Of a stretch of DNA of 64,000 nucleotides, positions 50,997 to 62,900 are shown one piece after another (the stretch's first letter is position 1; every line of letters starts with the position of its first letter). Made by a program: the position numbers and the translations under genes. The notes under the pieces were generated by a model. The model made no database searches. It was not told the DNA's origin and was given only the letters and a program-made list of their open reading frames with translations. Source of the stretch: Erythrocercus mccallii (taxonomy: Eukaryota; Chordata; Aves; Passeriformes; Dicruridae); NCBI GenBank assembly GCA_013397435.1, contig VZRG01002354.1:1-64000 (forward strand), written 5' to 3'.

Positions 50997-51366
50997 TCAC
51001 AAACAGAAGTGTGGAAGGATACATTTCTGAAGTTGTCAACAGTATAGTATTATTAGTAATCATTTCTAGTGACTTTAGAGCAGCTTTATTTCTAATGTAG
51101 TTTATAAATATTAATTGACATGGTAACAAGCTTTCCACTGTCCTCCCACTCACGTTTTATATATGGCAGTTTCTCAACACTAAAAATTTCTCAGCTTTCA
51201 CTGCTGCATTTTGTTTGACCTTGGACAAGTGAGCCAGTTGATCACAGTTCCAGGGTCAAAAAGTCAACCCAGTAGTTTTTTTCCATTGTAAGCAATGGAT
51301 TTACAGAAGGAGTGGATGGATATTTTTTAATGCTGAGCTGCAGTACACATTTAATTTTGATGAATG

Positions 51367-51442
51367 AGCCCCAGACAGGGTTTGAACCCATGAACTCTCA
51401 TTATGAATCTGTCTAGGGCACAGTGGGTTCATTAGTCACTCC
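51367..51442 (-). pseudogene. Decayed tRNA-Met(CAU)-like sequence or tRNA-derived SINE relic
   Basis: On the minus strand CAGATTCATAATGAGAG resembles the anticodon arm of elongator tRNA-Met (CAGTCTCATAATCTGAAG). It is followed at the right distance by GGGTTCAAACCC, a B-box/T-arm pattern, and TCTGGGGCT in place of the acceptor end. The 5' half is poor, with three or so extra bases, and the acceptor and T stems do not pair fully, so it is not a working tRNA. A fragment of a tRNA-derived SINE is equally possible. Confidence 0.35.
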
Positions 51443-52481
51443 AATAGAAATGTATCAACAAATTTACTGAGGTTTCTATCTTAATACCCTGCCTGATATG
51501 CTTTTATTTAAAAGAAGCTTGAGTTTACGGTACCATCTTAAAAATAGTTTATAGCATATGCAGAAATTTTAAAGTCTAAAAACCAATTTGAATCATTGGT
51601 TCCTTTAGTATCTCTTCCTTGTTCTATTCTTTATTTAGTTTATTTTCCTTTCATGTCAATTCAGGTGTTGTACAGCTGAAGTCTTATGTTGACTTTGAAC
51701 AAAATAAATACAGGCTTTCAACATACATTTCTTCACATTTTTAATAATTAATTGGCTTCAAACTGCCTTTTCTGAAGTGTGAACTTTGTAATTGACTGAT
51801 GGCCTGAAAAGACATTTTCTTTAAGAGAAAGAGAAGTAGAAATTAGTCAAGGTAGCACCTAAATTTAAGGTTAAAAAGTTGGTTTTCTTTTGGATAGATG
51901 TCCACGAACAAAGGAAAAATTCTGAGAATTGTAATTTCACTATATAAACGCATCTTCTTCAACTGTTTGACCTAACTCAAATGATGGGTCAAGCAGCAAA
52001 TGTGTTTACAAAGTCATAAATAAACTTAGCAGACACCGCGTTGCAGTTTGGAAAATGGAGGTATCTTCTGCATATGTGTTTCGTCTGGTGAGGACTCATT
52101 AATGTGAGTCATCAGATCCAAACTAAATTACACAATTCAGTGTTAGAATATGCTCAGGAAGGACAGAGAATTAAGGGAATCAGTGTGATAAATTTGATGA
52201 AAGCAATATGTCTGGTGACATTGCTCAAGCACAATTGTTTGAAAAAGGGATTTCTTCTTAGGTATTTATACAACTTCCCTAACTAATGATGGGAAGAAGG
52301 GAGTAGAGCAGGAGTACTGCCGGAGATAAATCTAAAACCCTTCCTGAATACTCACCGGATCTTTGCCACGTTGGGAAACAAAGCATCCCTGTAGCAATGT
52401 GGCATAAGCTGTGCCTCGGTGCGGTCCGAGCTGTTTGTTACCTTTGCCAACTAACCCGTGCTAATTGCTTTGCACCCCGAG

Positions 52482-52645
52482 GGCTCTGGGCACCAACCCC
52501 CTGCACTGCGACTGCCACCTGCGCTGGCTCTCCGAGTGGGTGAAGGCGGGCTACAAGGAGCCCGGCATCGCCCGCTGCCGCGGCCCCGAAGCCATGGTGG
52601 ACAGGCTGCTGCTCACCACACCCACGCACCACTTCCAGTGCAAAG
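52482..52645 (+). CDS. SLIT3: SLIT3 exon: C-cap (LRRCT) of LRR domain D4
   Basis: Exon of 164 bases, donor GTAGGA. The acceptor GCACCCCGAG is weak, with few pyrimidines before the AG, but branch-point-like CTAAC and CTAAT lie 20-30 bases upstream. Product: ALGTNPLHCDCHLRWLSEWV, KAGYKEPGIARC, RGPEAMVDRLLLT, HHFQCK. CDC, ARC and FQC supply the four capping cysteines. The length matches the D3 C-cap exon exactly. The exon is strongly CpG-rich. Skipping it would shift the frame, since 164 is not a multiple of three. Confidence 0.97.
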
Positions 52646-55600
52646 GTAGGAGCCAGCTGGCACCCTCTGCCCTCTCCTGCCCACTGAACTGCCCTTTTAT
52701 AGCCTTGGGTTTGTGTGTTGTGAGGAGATGGGGTTGGGGTTTGGTTTCCGAAGCGTCACGTTCCGAAACGTTGGGGTTTGTTTCCTTCCAAGCTGTGTTT
52801 CCTTGTGTTCTTCCCCCAAGTGCAGGTAACTGCTCCACTGGCAGGAAAAGCAGGGAGCTCAGGGCAGTGAGTGTTCTGATGCTCACACCGGGTTATGTAA
52901 CGGCACGTTAGCATAAAGGGCGTTGTTAGAACTTACTGCAACAAGTAATGAGTTTTGGCCTGCGACTTACCCCCCAAAAATCGGGAACATAAGAGGTATT
53001 ATAAAAACATAATTTTTATGTAGTTATTATGTACATTTACTTGAAAACCGAGAAACTGAGAATCCTTCTAGAAAGCAAATATTTTCCAAAAGTACATTTT
53101 CATCTGCAGATCTGCAAACTGTCCCCATCGGCGGCGATTCAGAAACTGCAGATTGTGAAGAACATGTCATGTCTGAATTCAGTGTGCATTCATTCAGGAG
53201 AGGGCTGAGGTGCAGCTCTTTGGGGTACTCAGTGACAGGAGTGTACTGCTTTAGAGAGCACCCAGACAGATGATCCACTTTTTGTGGGTTAAGTAAGTAG
53301 CTCATTAATGAGTGGTGGAGATTTAAGACATATCTGTATGTTCTCATAAAAAAATGAGTTTGGGAGGTTTGCTTAGCTTACCAGCAAGGACTTGAAGATG
53401 GAGCTATATTTGTCATGGAAAAGATGGATCAGTAGCCTCTCTTAGAAATGGAAATGAGGGCATAAAGGCTGTTTTTATGTCTCTCAGAGTGCCATGCGCA
53501 TTTACAGCACAGCCTGGCAGGGTGATTTTATAGGTGTTGGAATTAAACTGCTGAACAAACAAATGATGGTGTTGGGATGAGTTTAAAGCACAGGTTCCCA
53601 AGGCTTAGCTGAATTTTATGTCCTTTCAAATATATCTTTAATAATTGTAACCTTATAATTTAATTACTTTGAAATGTCAGTCTCAAAATTATCAGAACTC
53701 TGACCATAATTATCAAACCACAGACTTCACAATAGTCTCTCAAATGGGAAGTACAAATATAAGAAGTACCAAAAAATGCTCTTGTTCCCATGAAGTGAAC
53801 CAAAAAAAATAATTTATCTTGTATATTAAACAGGATCTGAAAATTAAACCAGAAGCTGGATGTTCTTCTTCATTCTAAACCTGTGATATATCAGGAGTTA
53901 TGCTCATTTTTGCTCTAAACTAAACAAGCAGCTCTTAGGCAGGAGATCAGTAAATCTGTGATCCAGGATATTAGATGTAGTTGTATGCTTCCTATGTGAA
54001 TATTAGATTGGTCTACTAGAAAGCTCGTGTTCTTTCTAATATCCCAAAAGTCTCCCTAGCTTGCTTTATCTGAACAGAAAAGGAGAAAATATGTGTTGAT
54101 TTGGAGTTGGTCTTTGCACAAGCAGAAACTGTTGATGGTCTGGACAAGTGGCAGTAAAGTTCGAGAAGCTCCAGGCCCTAGAAAAATTCACCTTTTCTCC
54201 TGAAGATACAAATATTTTGAAAACCAGTGCATGATTTGGCAGTCTCACTGCACCCCATTCCCATTTCAGGGAGTGCTGAGCCCCGACTCCCCAAGAGCCT
54301 GGGTCCCAGCCCTAAGAGTTGGCCTGTGCTGGGCTGGGCACCTTGAGCTGCTGCACGGAGGTCGTGCTCACATGTCCTCTGGGACTCCAGGAGCTTTTAC
54401 TTGAGAAAAGAAATTTAAAAGTAGTTTAACTTATTCTCGTTAAAAATATGTTTTTAGCCTGTGCTTGAGCAGGAGGTTATATCTTAGCAGAGCCAAGGAA
54501 ATAAAAGTGTGTTATGTGCAAGTCATGCAAACTCAGCTCTGCTTTTTATTAACTTGCCCTCCCAGCTATGCAGTAGAGGAAAGGAATGTGCTGGGCTGAG
54601 GGCATTTTGCTATATGGATTTATAAATCAAATCCACAAGGGCAAAATAATGAACTACTTAACTGCTAGGAACTAACACTCTTCTTATTAGCTCCTACATT
54701 GATTAGCTTTGATCTATGCTCTGGAAATAAATGGAAAATGTACACGTATTATGAAATAGATAGCAGAACAAATTCTGGCTTACTGACCTCTAAATCTAAA
54801 AGAGCATCATTGCTGCCTGTCTCATGAGCTCTCAGAGGAGCCACCTTTGTTTATTCTATGTATATTTTACCATGAAGACAAATGTAACTCAGCTATGGCA
54901 CATTCCAGCCCCTGTCAATGCCAGGAATTCAGGTGTGATTTCCTCTTGCTGTCCTAACTCCAAGGTAAAATCATGTATGGCATGTAGTTAGACATTAACA
55001 CAAAGGCAGACTGCGATTACACCAGTCCTTTATTTCATATTTTAGAGTTTTTTTCTTCCTGTGTATATTTCCCCCATTACTGCCTGTGCACTCCCAGTCA
55101 GTCCCTGGTGGCACCAGCATCCATCACCAGAGGACCAGGACACAGCCCAGGTGCTGTCACCTGAGACCCCTCAGTCCCCATTCCTGCCCTCTCCTTACCC
55201 CTGCTGCTGCTCTGCGAGTGTTCAAAGTGAACAGTGAAGGTTTATAACTCATGCAGGACAATTCAAAGCAAATCCCTGGCTGGAAGGGATTTTTTTCATC
55301 CCTACCTCTGGTAACTCTGGAGCTCCACCTTCTCTTGAACATCAAATTTAAGCTTCTTTTCTTCGCTTTCAGGATGTTTCACAATTTACTCCTTCCTACC
55401 ATTTATCATGCAGTAACAGAAGCTCTGTGCCCACTTTTGATTAGTGCAGCACCAATTTTAAATTATTTTAAAATGTATTTCCTTGAAAATGAAATAAAAT
55501 TATTTTAAGGTCTTTACTGCTTGATATAATTTAAGTCACTTTAGAGTGTTAGATTTTATTTTTTACATATAAAAGCCAATGAGTTAATATTTATTAATAT

Positions 55601-56448
55601 TTGAAATGTAGCCATTTAAAAATTCACCATATTTTAACTGTGAATGTAACTGTGAATATAACTGCCTAAATTGGCTTTCTGTAAAATCTCAACTATAAAA
55701 TACTGATTGACATGGGACCCCAAATATGATTATGTGTTGTTTTAGCCTGTGTTTGTTTTCCTGTTCACCTACAAACTTCACTACTTCTCTGGAAGATTTC
55801 TGCTACAAATATGAGGTTTATTAGATGGTTTAAATATGGCCACCTGTATTTACCTGCATACATTTACATCTTTGCACATTTGGCTTTATTGCACTTTGCT
55901 GAGATAGTTCAGTGTTGATCATTCTTCTGGGCAGAAAGGGAAGAAAATAAGTTTCAAACTCTGTTAAAATTAAGGATGGTAGAGCACTTTGCACCTAAAT
56001 ATTCCCATAAGCCTCTAACTAAATCTGTCTTGTGCATGGTTTTTATTTATGTTGTTGCATCTGCACTTCCATTCTTGTTATCAGCCATAGAAATGTCAGG
56101 TTACAGTTCCCTGGGGTTGCTGTTGCAGGATTTCCAGAACTGAGAAAAGGAAAAATTGCTGAAAGCCATATATATATATATAAAACCCACTCCCTGGAGG
56201 TTCCCAACGTGCTTTTTTCAGAGCATATGTTTGCATCTTCAGGAGAATATAAGCATGGCTGAGACTTGCCTAGCACTTGATTTAAGTACTTAAAGCCTCT
56301 CTGATCCCTGGGAATCCCATGGTGTTGTGCAGTGCACCTGCAGCACATGCATTTGTGCCAATGCTTGGGGAAAAACGTTTGTGTGTGCATGGGAGGCGTT
56401 AACTTTGCAATCCAATTCTCTGCCAATGCTCTGTGTTTGCCTCTGCAG
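52646..56448 (+). other. SLIT3 intron between D4 and EGF repeat 1 (3,803 bases)
   Basis: GTAGGA...CTGCAG intron in phase 1, separating the LRR part from the EGF part. A (TA)n run lies at 56169-56182. No gene or RNA seen. Confidence 0.9.
56169..56182 (+). repeat. (TA)n run
   Basis: Seven TA units, about 270 bases before the EGF exon. Confidence 0.85.
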
Positions 56449-56573
56449 AGCCCGTGGATCTCAGTGTTGTGTCCAAGTGTAATCCCTGCCTCTCCAGCCC
56501 CTGTAAGAACAATGGGACGTGCAGCAGTGACCCCGTGGAGCTCTACCAGTGCACTTGCCCTTTTGGTTTCAAG
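56449..56573 (+). CDS. SLIT3: SLIT3 exon: start of EGF-like repeat 1
   Basis: Exon of 125 bases, acceptor CCTCTGCAG, donor GTATGG, ending in phase 0. Product: EPVDLSVVSKCNPCLSSPC, KNNGTCSSDPVELYQCTC, PFGFK. It carries five cysteine positions of an EGF module plus the linker cysteine from D4. The last EGF cysteine (a GKDC-like start) must lie in the next exon, which I could not find in the window. CKNNGTC fits the O-fucosylation pattern C-x4-T-C and also contains an NGT glycosylation sequon. The first residue is Glu from a split codon, where the mammalian proteins I recall have Gly. Confidence 0.95.
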
Positions 56574-56821
56574 GTATGGCTCCAAATGAACTGCATGAGA
56601 AGCAAGAAACTGTTCGCCGTCACTTGTGGTTCTTTAATTGTTGTGCTGTGAGAAGTTAATTTTACCGGGCTCCAAAGTTCCCTTGCTCAGGCAGGTTGTG
56701 TGTGACTTTTCAGCTGTGCCCTGCCACAAATTTCATCCTGTGCAGCTGGAATGGCTTTGCTTTGTGCTGTGATTGTATACACACATCATCCTGAGAAAGC
56801 TGCTCTGGTTGCCCCTCTTTC

Positions 56822-56900
56822 GAGCAGGGTGGTTGAGCTATACAATCTCCAGAGGTCACTTCCAGCCTCTCTGATTCTGGGTATTCTCTGATTCTGTGAT
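56822..56900 (+). mobile_element. Short CR1 LINE 3' end fragment
   Basis: GAGCAGGGTGGTTGAGCTA, CAATCTCCAGAGGTCACTT, CCAGCCTCTCTGATTCTGG and a final CTGATTCTGTGAT match the last 80 or so bases of a CR1 tail of a different subfamily from the copy at 2612. It carries several changes and so looks old. Confidence 0.85.
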
Positions 56901-56950
56901 GTAGATCTCCATGTAAAATGACAAACTGGATTTATACTCCTTTTAGTTTC

Positions 56951-56971
56951 TTTTTCTTTTTTTTTTTTTTT
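56951..56971 (+). repeat. Poly-T run
   Basis: T tract interrupted by one C, about 50 bases after the short CR1 fragment. Confidence 0.9.
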
Positions 56972-59900
56972 CTGCCAGCAGCAGGATCACCATTTCCTAG
57001 GCTTCCAGCCAAAGGGAAGGCACTTCAGATGAGAATTAAGGGCCAGTTTGGTCCATGGTGACAGAATGTTGATACCTGGTAGTTTTCATCCACCTTCCAC
57101 AGACTGATGAGCAGAATGGTGATCCCTGATCAGACACAACCCCTGAATCAGCTGTCTCTGAATTCAGAGCACTAATGTCCACAGAGGGATCTGCAAATAT
57201 GAATCCTGTGGATTTCAGTTATTGTGAGCAGTGCCAGCTTCCTGATGACACACTGGGAAATGGAGTAAGGGTCCTGGAGTAAAGCAGTTTCCTCAGCAGT
57301 GATGGACAACTCCCCTTGTTCACAGCTCTCCCTGAGAGCTTAAGGACACCAGGGCACTGTCTCAGAGCTGAGGTAGCTGGAAATCTAGCTCAGGAGTCAG
57401 TAGCTGAAGGATTAAGTGTAAGTAATAAATGAGGCATATGATCTGTTCACAGCCAGGAGGATTTCAGGTGCTATGGCCAAAGTAGGCCATCCTGCAGATT
57501 GGGATTTTATTCACCTCTTTGGGTATTTCTTACAGTCCTGGTCAGATGAAACAGATGCTCATAAAACACAAAGTAATAAGAATTATAGGGGGAAAAAGGA
57601 GGGCAAAACAAGACATACAGGTGGGAAGTAAGCACAAGTATCTGTGTGTTATATTTCAGGTAGGATTTAGGAATTAATTGGTTCTGATGATATCACCATT
57701 TCCCTTCTCTGTTTTCCTGGGATGCATCCCAGAGTAATTGATAGATCCCTGAAACATTGGGAAAGGCAAAATATAAAGCTTATTTCTACTATTTCACCCC
57801 AGTGCCCCTACACTTAGTACTCAAGAATAATAACAGTTCTCCTAAATAATTGATAAAGACATTGGAAATTTCCTGTCACTAGAAATCTCTCTACCCATTG
57901 GCATATCAACCAGAAACTTTTCTAGGATTTAAAAGACCATATTGTCAAAAATAGGTTTACCTAAAACTTCTTGATAACAATCAGTTTATCTCCTCAGGTT
58001 AATAAGAAAATGGCCATTTTAATTTGATTTTTAAAATAAGTGATGTTGAATTCTTCAGGTGGAAACTTGAAAAGTAAATTACTTCAGAACTAGCAGGAGA
58101 CGAGTCTTTGTGTGTACCTTACTCTGTAAGACATGTATCATGGAGCAGGTATCCAGGTTATTATAAGTAAAAATGTGTTATGAGCCAATCTTTTTTTTCT
58201 TAGCCCTTAAATTTTTGTTCTCTGGTTCTTTTGGGTTTTTTGCAGTATCCCTTATTCACAAAGTCACTGGTATAGATGCATTTATACTGCTAAAAGACAT
58301 GTTTATGAAGGGAAGATTTATTAAAAAGAAAAATCAAGAATAATCCTCTAGTTTATCAGTACATTGTAGTGTGCATTAAACCCCAGGATGCATCCTTTTC
58401 CTTGGAAGGGTTTTGGTAAACGCTTGATGTGACTCAGTTGAGCATCTCACAGAGCATGCAGCTTTTCTCCTCTCTGACACACTGTCTCAGGTGACATCAG
58501 TGTGTGAATGCAAAACCCAAAACCACTGTGAGCTTGTAAGCACCACACTGCCAGCCAAGCGTGGCAAAGAGCAAAGAGCCCAGCCATGGCACTTGGAGCA
58601 GGGTTTGAAAATACTGGGTAACAGTTCAGGGAGAATTGGTGGAAATTGAATAAGCAAAAAAAGAACTGTGTGTCTTTACCACAGGGTTTTGAATAAAAAT
58701 GAAGTATGACAGGTCCAAATGCAAACCATATGAAGGGAGCACTCTATCTACCACGCAGTTCTCCACCAGAGATTCATGCTAATTCAATAACAATACCTTG
58801 CTTCCTTCTCACCAGCCAGCACCAAACAGCTCCATCCATCTGGAAGCTATTTCCCAGACCTTGATAAATTGCCCTAAATCTGCCCTCTCAGCATTTGTTT
58901 TTCCTTGTTTGATGTAGATTTTCAAAAAATCCTGTGTGGAAGAGTGCATCAATAAAGTGAAAAACCCACCCTTTTCCCAAATTTAATCTGATGGCTTCAT
59001 AATGTTCCCTGTGAAGGGACAGGCTTTACAAGCAGCTTTCTGGGGTTCCTGTGCTCATGCCAGCCTTCAGAAAAGATCAGGGCAGCTAGCAGAGAGTCCC
59101 CTAAGTTCCCAGTTGCCAATGGTGCCTGATGGACCAGGACATTCTCCCAGTCAACTGCATGCTCAAAAGCTTGGGGTCTGGTTTTCGCTGTCACACCGTT
59201 CCATCTCTTATGTTCGTGCTCACAGAGATGTTTTTAGCCCCACAAAATTCAATTTTGCTATTGAATGCATACTCTGTGGGGCTTTCAGCAATTTTAGTGC
59301 TGCTCTTGATGGTTTGGGTAAACTCAAAAGTGAGGTAAGTCATGGACCACCTGAGCTGCGAGGCCAGAGGGCCCCAGGGGTGTTTGATGGGGACAGAAAC
59401 ACAGATTGCTCACTCAGGAACGGGCAGGGCTGAGCTGGTAATGACCTTTGCTGCTGCTCTTTCCTTAAAATGGGTGATGAATGTGCTGGTTGAAGATAAG
59501 CCATGGTTGGAGCAGTGCTGTTGTGGCTGTACTTTGGGGAGAAAGCCCCAAGGAGTGGGATGTGGCACCTCCAGCATCTGGCAGGCTCATGAGCAGGAGG
59601 TCCAGGGTGCACCAGTGCTGGCAGGAGCTGGCTCTCCATGTTGTAAAACTCGTGTTTTCATATTAAACACAGGCATAGGTGTCATTCTCCAGTGGTTTGG
59701 GGTTTTTTTCTCCATAGCATTCTTTGAATGATTATTTAAATAATACGTGTGGTTTAGATTGCAAAGTCTGATTGTAAGTAGAGTTTTCTCCTGCTGAAAA
59801 TGCTACTGGCTGCCTGCAAGAGCCACTGTGTGTGAGTGCAGCTGGGGCTGGGAAACAGATAACAGGAACCCACCAGTTCATTGATTCTGTAGAGTGTGTG

Positions 59901-62900
59901 GTTTGTAAGTATTCCTACTGATATTGCAAAATTGAGTCCATGGGTGTTTGGAATCCAAGAGATTAATCAAGCTTGCAATCAATACAGCCACTGGAAAAAA
60001 ATTCACTTGAATAACTGTAGCAAAAACAAAGTGAGTTAAACCAACCCTCTGTGCATTTTGTCACTGCTTTATTCTGATAATGCCCTTTTGGAGTTTTTTG
60101 GCTGATTTTTGTCTTTCATATTTTGTCTTAAAATTGATGTAGTAACAAATAAAGAATGATTTGCTTTCTTTCAAATAGAATTATTTGTAGAACTGGGGAA
60201 AGAGTTTAAAATACATTTTTGTTTTGCCTGAAATGAAAGAACGTTGCCAACCCAGACTAGAAAGCACAGCGCCTGCCTGGGAATCTCCACAGCCTCTCTG
60301 ATAGCTCAGGTGAAGGAGCCAGAGCTGCTGGAATGCAGATGTTTGTCACCTCGGGGTTCTGCTGTCACTGAAGGCTGTCTGGAATGGAAAGTGAAGACAG
60401 GTAAAACGGGCACAGCTCATATCCCACACTCCAGGCACCAGATGCTGATGCATGTCTGTGGTAGAGTTGCTCTAAATTTTACCCAAATCTATTCACTTCC
60501 CTGTTGAGTTCAGCCAGTGTCCTGACTTTTCCTGCAGCCCTGCGGTGTCTTGAGGGTTCGAGCAATTTCACCAATCATCCAGAATGACAGATACAATTGG
60601 AAAAATCCTGGGTAAAGCTCTTGGGCTTAGGAGAGACAGCATTCTTTGCAGCCAGACTCTTGTGGTGGGAGGCATTATAGTGAGGCCAGAATGATACTTA
60701 GTGAGGAAGCTGGCTCCAAAGTTCTGCTAGGAATTTGGCTCTTCACCCTCCCCACCCCTCGTGCCTGGTTTTTGTCCCTGGAAACAAGTTGAGAAGTGCA
60801 GGGTCTCAGAGCAGGATGTCTCTGGGAAATGGGGGATTCCCACATATCCCATGTTGGGCACCGATCCAAATTCTGTGCCAGCCCTTGAGGGGTCAGTGCA
60901 GCAGAGCAGGAGCTGTGGCTGCTGAGCAGGAGGCTGCAGAAGGTTTTGTCAGCCCTGCCCTGGCTGTACTCGTGGGCTGCACTGGCCTTGCTGTGCCTGG
61001 AGCAGGGGAAGTTGCTGTGTTTGCTCTTTGCCACGGTTCTGCAGCATTACACAAACAATCCCCAAGAGCCGTGCAGTAAGGGCAGCTTGGGGAGGGAGGG
61101 TTCAGCACAGAGCTCAGCGTGGCTCTGGTGCTGTTTGCTCACCTGCAGCTACCTGGGGCAGCTCTCCAGCTCAGGGGCCAGACAGAGACTGTTCCAGCAG
61201 GGCAGTCTCTCAGTGATGCTGACTTGGGTGGGGTTGAGAGGCTGTAACTCAGTGCAGAGTTTGGCTCTGCTGTGTGACAGTCCCTGCCTGCTTTGTCAGG
61301 CTGCTGCCGTGTGCAAATGTAGCTCTGTGCTTTTGTTTCTTCGGCTCCATTAACACGCGCGTGTGGGTCCCCATGTGCATCCTTCAGCGCACAAATAAAT
61401 CCCCAAGCTGGAATTGCAAAGGGATAAATTGGGAGGGATTCTAAGCAGCCTGCCCTCATCCACACAAGCCAGGAGAGCAAACTCCTCTCTCTGCCTCCAC
61501 GTGTTGCTCTGCCCTGGCCTCTCTTCTCTCCTGGTGTCAGGGTCAGGGGAACAGGCACTGGAATGTCAGCTCAAGGCCAAGATTTTGTGTAGAAGAACTC
61601 AGTGCAGCAAACTGCTGTTTGTGTGAGGTAGTTCTGCCTTGAACTTTCTGATAAATTCTCCTGGAGTGTGTGTTTATGTGGCCTGGGGTGTTTTGTTTTT
61701 GTTCGATCATTTTAACCATACTGCAAATGCTTATTAATGAATGTTGAAGAAGCATTTTCCACTCATAGTAAAACAAAAGAGAAAGCCTTTAGGGATGAAA
61801 GAGAATGGGTGGCCACATAAAATAAGTAGGTCTGTATTTATGTGTGAATTTTTAGGGCACACACCAGTGTAAGCAGTAGGTGGTTATAATTTCATATAAA
61901 GCTCCTAGGGCACAAAAAATGCAGAAATCATAGTATTTTCTTCCACGTGCTTATTCTGTAAAATTTACCATGCAGCAGTCAGACTTGTGTTGCTTGCTTT
62001 TTGCCCTTTCTGTTGTAGTAGGTCTAAAGAAAATGGAGATTGAGGTGTAGAAGAGCATAAAATGAAAGGCTTGGGGAGGGATTGCTGCCCCAGTTGCTGG
62101 CTGAGGGCATCGAGGCAGGAGCACACCCACCACAGACCCTGTAAAAACCCACTCCTGTAGTGTGGCAGGCCCTAATGAGGGCTCTTAACAATAAAGCCAG
62201 CTCTGAAGAAGTATTTTGATTTTTGTTAGGCCAACAAAAAAAAACAGATGTTGAGCAGCTCCAGGCCTTCACTGTGTTTGTGCAGAGCTGCATCAGGAGC
62301 TGAGGGGCTCAGGGGATGGGGGCTGTACCCACAGGTGGGCACTGGCACATTCATTCTCTTGTCAGTGTGGATTATTCCCCCTCACTTGCTTTTACTACTG
62401 TTTCCCTGGTCTGGTTCTAAATGAGTGACCAGACTTCCAATCTTTCTTTTCCCAGGGTAAAGGAGAAGTTTTTATTGGCATTTAATCTGAATTTCAGGCT
62501 CTTGTTCTTATGTTTGCCTGGTCCTATTACACTAAATAAAAGTTTTTCTTCCTCTGTGATTTTTCTGCCTTTCAGGTGATTGCTGGTTCCTATAACTGCT
62601 TAATCAAGTTCTGTTTAACCAGATCTTAATTTTCTGCATCCCACCATTTCTGCATGATTGAACCAGCTGATGTAGTTGGCCACAGCTGAAAATCCTTATT
62701 GTAAATTTCCTTGTGATTTTCTGTCACCTGTTATCCTTGAGGCTTTCTTGGCACTCAGTGTGCTCAATGAAATGGCTTTGGGGTTTCTTTTGTTGTCCAA
62801 GAACATGAGCAGAGATTGTCCTGGGATGGGAGGTTGATTGCCTTATTTTCTCCTTTCCTTTGGAGATGATGGAATTGATGAAGTTGCTATAAGCAGGCTA

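Larger units (their letters stand above)
48070..52481 (+). other. SLIT3 intron within D4 (4,412 bases)
   Basis: GTAAGT intron ending in a pyrimidine-poor acceptor (CACCCCGAG). It contains an A-rich stretch (50925-50996) and a decayed tRNA-like sequence on the minus strand (51367-51442). No gene seen. Confidence 0.88.
13223..56573 (+). other. SLIT3: SLIT3 gene, interior part (12 coding exons in the window)
   Basis: Secreted axon-guidance and vascular/diaphragm patterning ligand that acts outside the cell on ROBO receptors. Twelve exons join in one open frame to give LRR domain D3, LRR domain D4 and the start of EGF repeat 1. Each LRR domain has an N-cap with CxxxCxC, a series of about 24-residue repeats with LxxNxI cores, and a C-cap with CxC...C...C. 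The choice of SLIT3 over SLIT1 and SLIT2 rests on residues I recall from the family, such as CFMDLVCPEKC, VHGRMFRGL, NDLVSLSHL and ALGTNPLHCDC. The paralogue call is therefore from memory of the family, while membership of the SLIT family is plain from the sequence. Both ends are cut by the window: D1, D2 and the signal peptide lie upstream, and later EGF, laminin-G and cysteine-knot exons downstream. No frameshift or internal stop was seen. Confidence 0.95.

Noticed and set aside
56169..56182. (TA)n run and other TA-rich stretches (29340, 29641) as possible hairpin RNAs
   Set aside because: Simple-sequence self-complementarity only; no microRNA-like asymmetric arms.
56043..56585. Open frame of 180 residues on the minus strand
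   Set aside because: It runs over the EGF exon in antisense, and its length partly reflects the constrained coding sequence of SLIT3. No domain is visible.
60675..61558. GC-rich cluster of overlapping open frames on both strands
   Set aside because: Several frames are open at once because stops are scarce in GC-richer sequence. None shows a domain or splice support.
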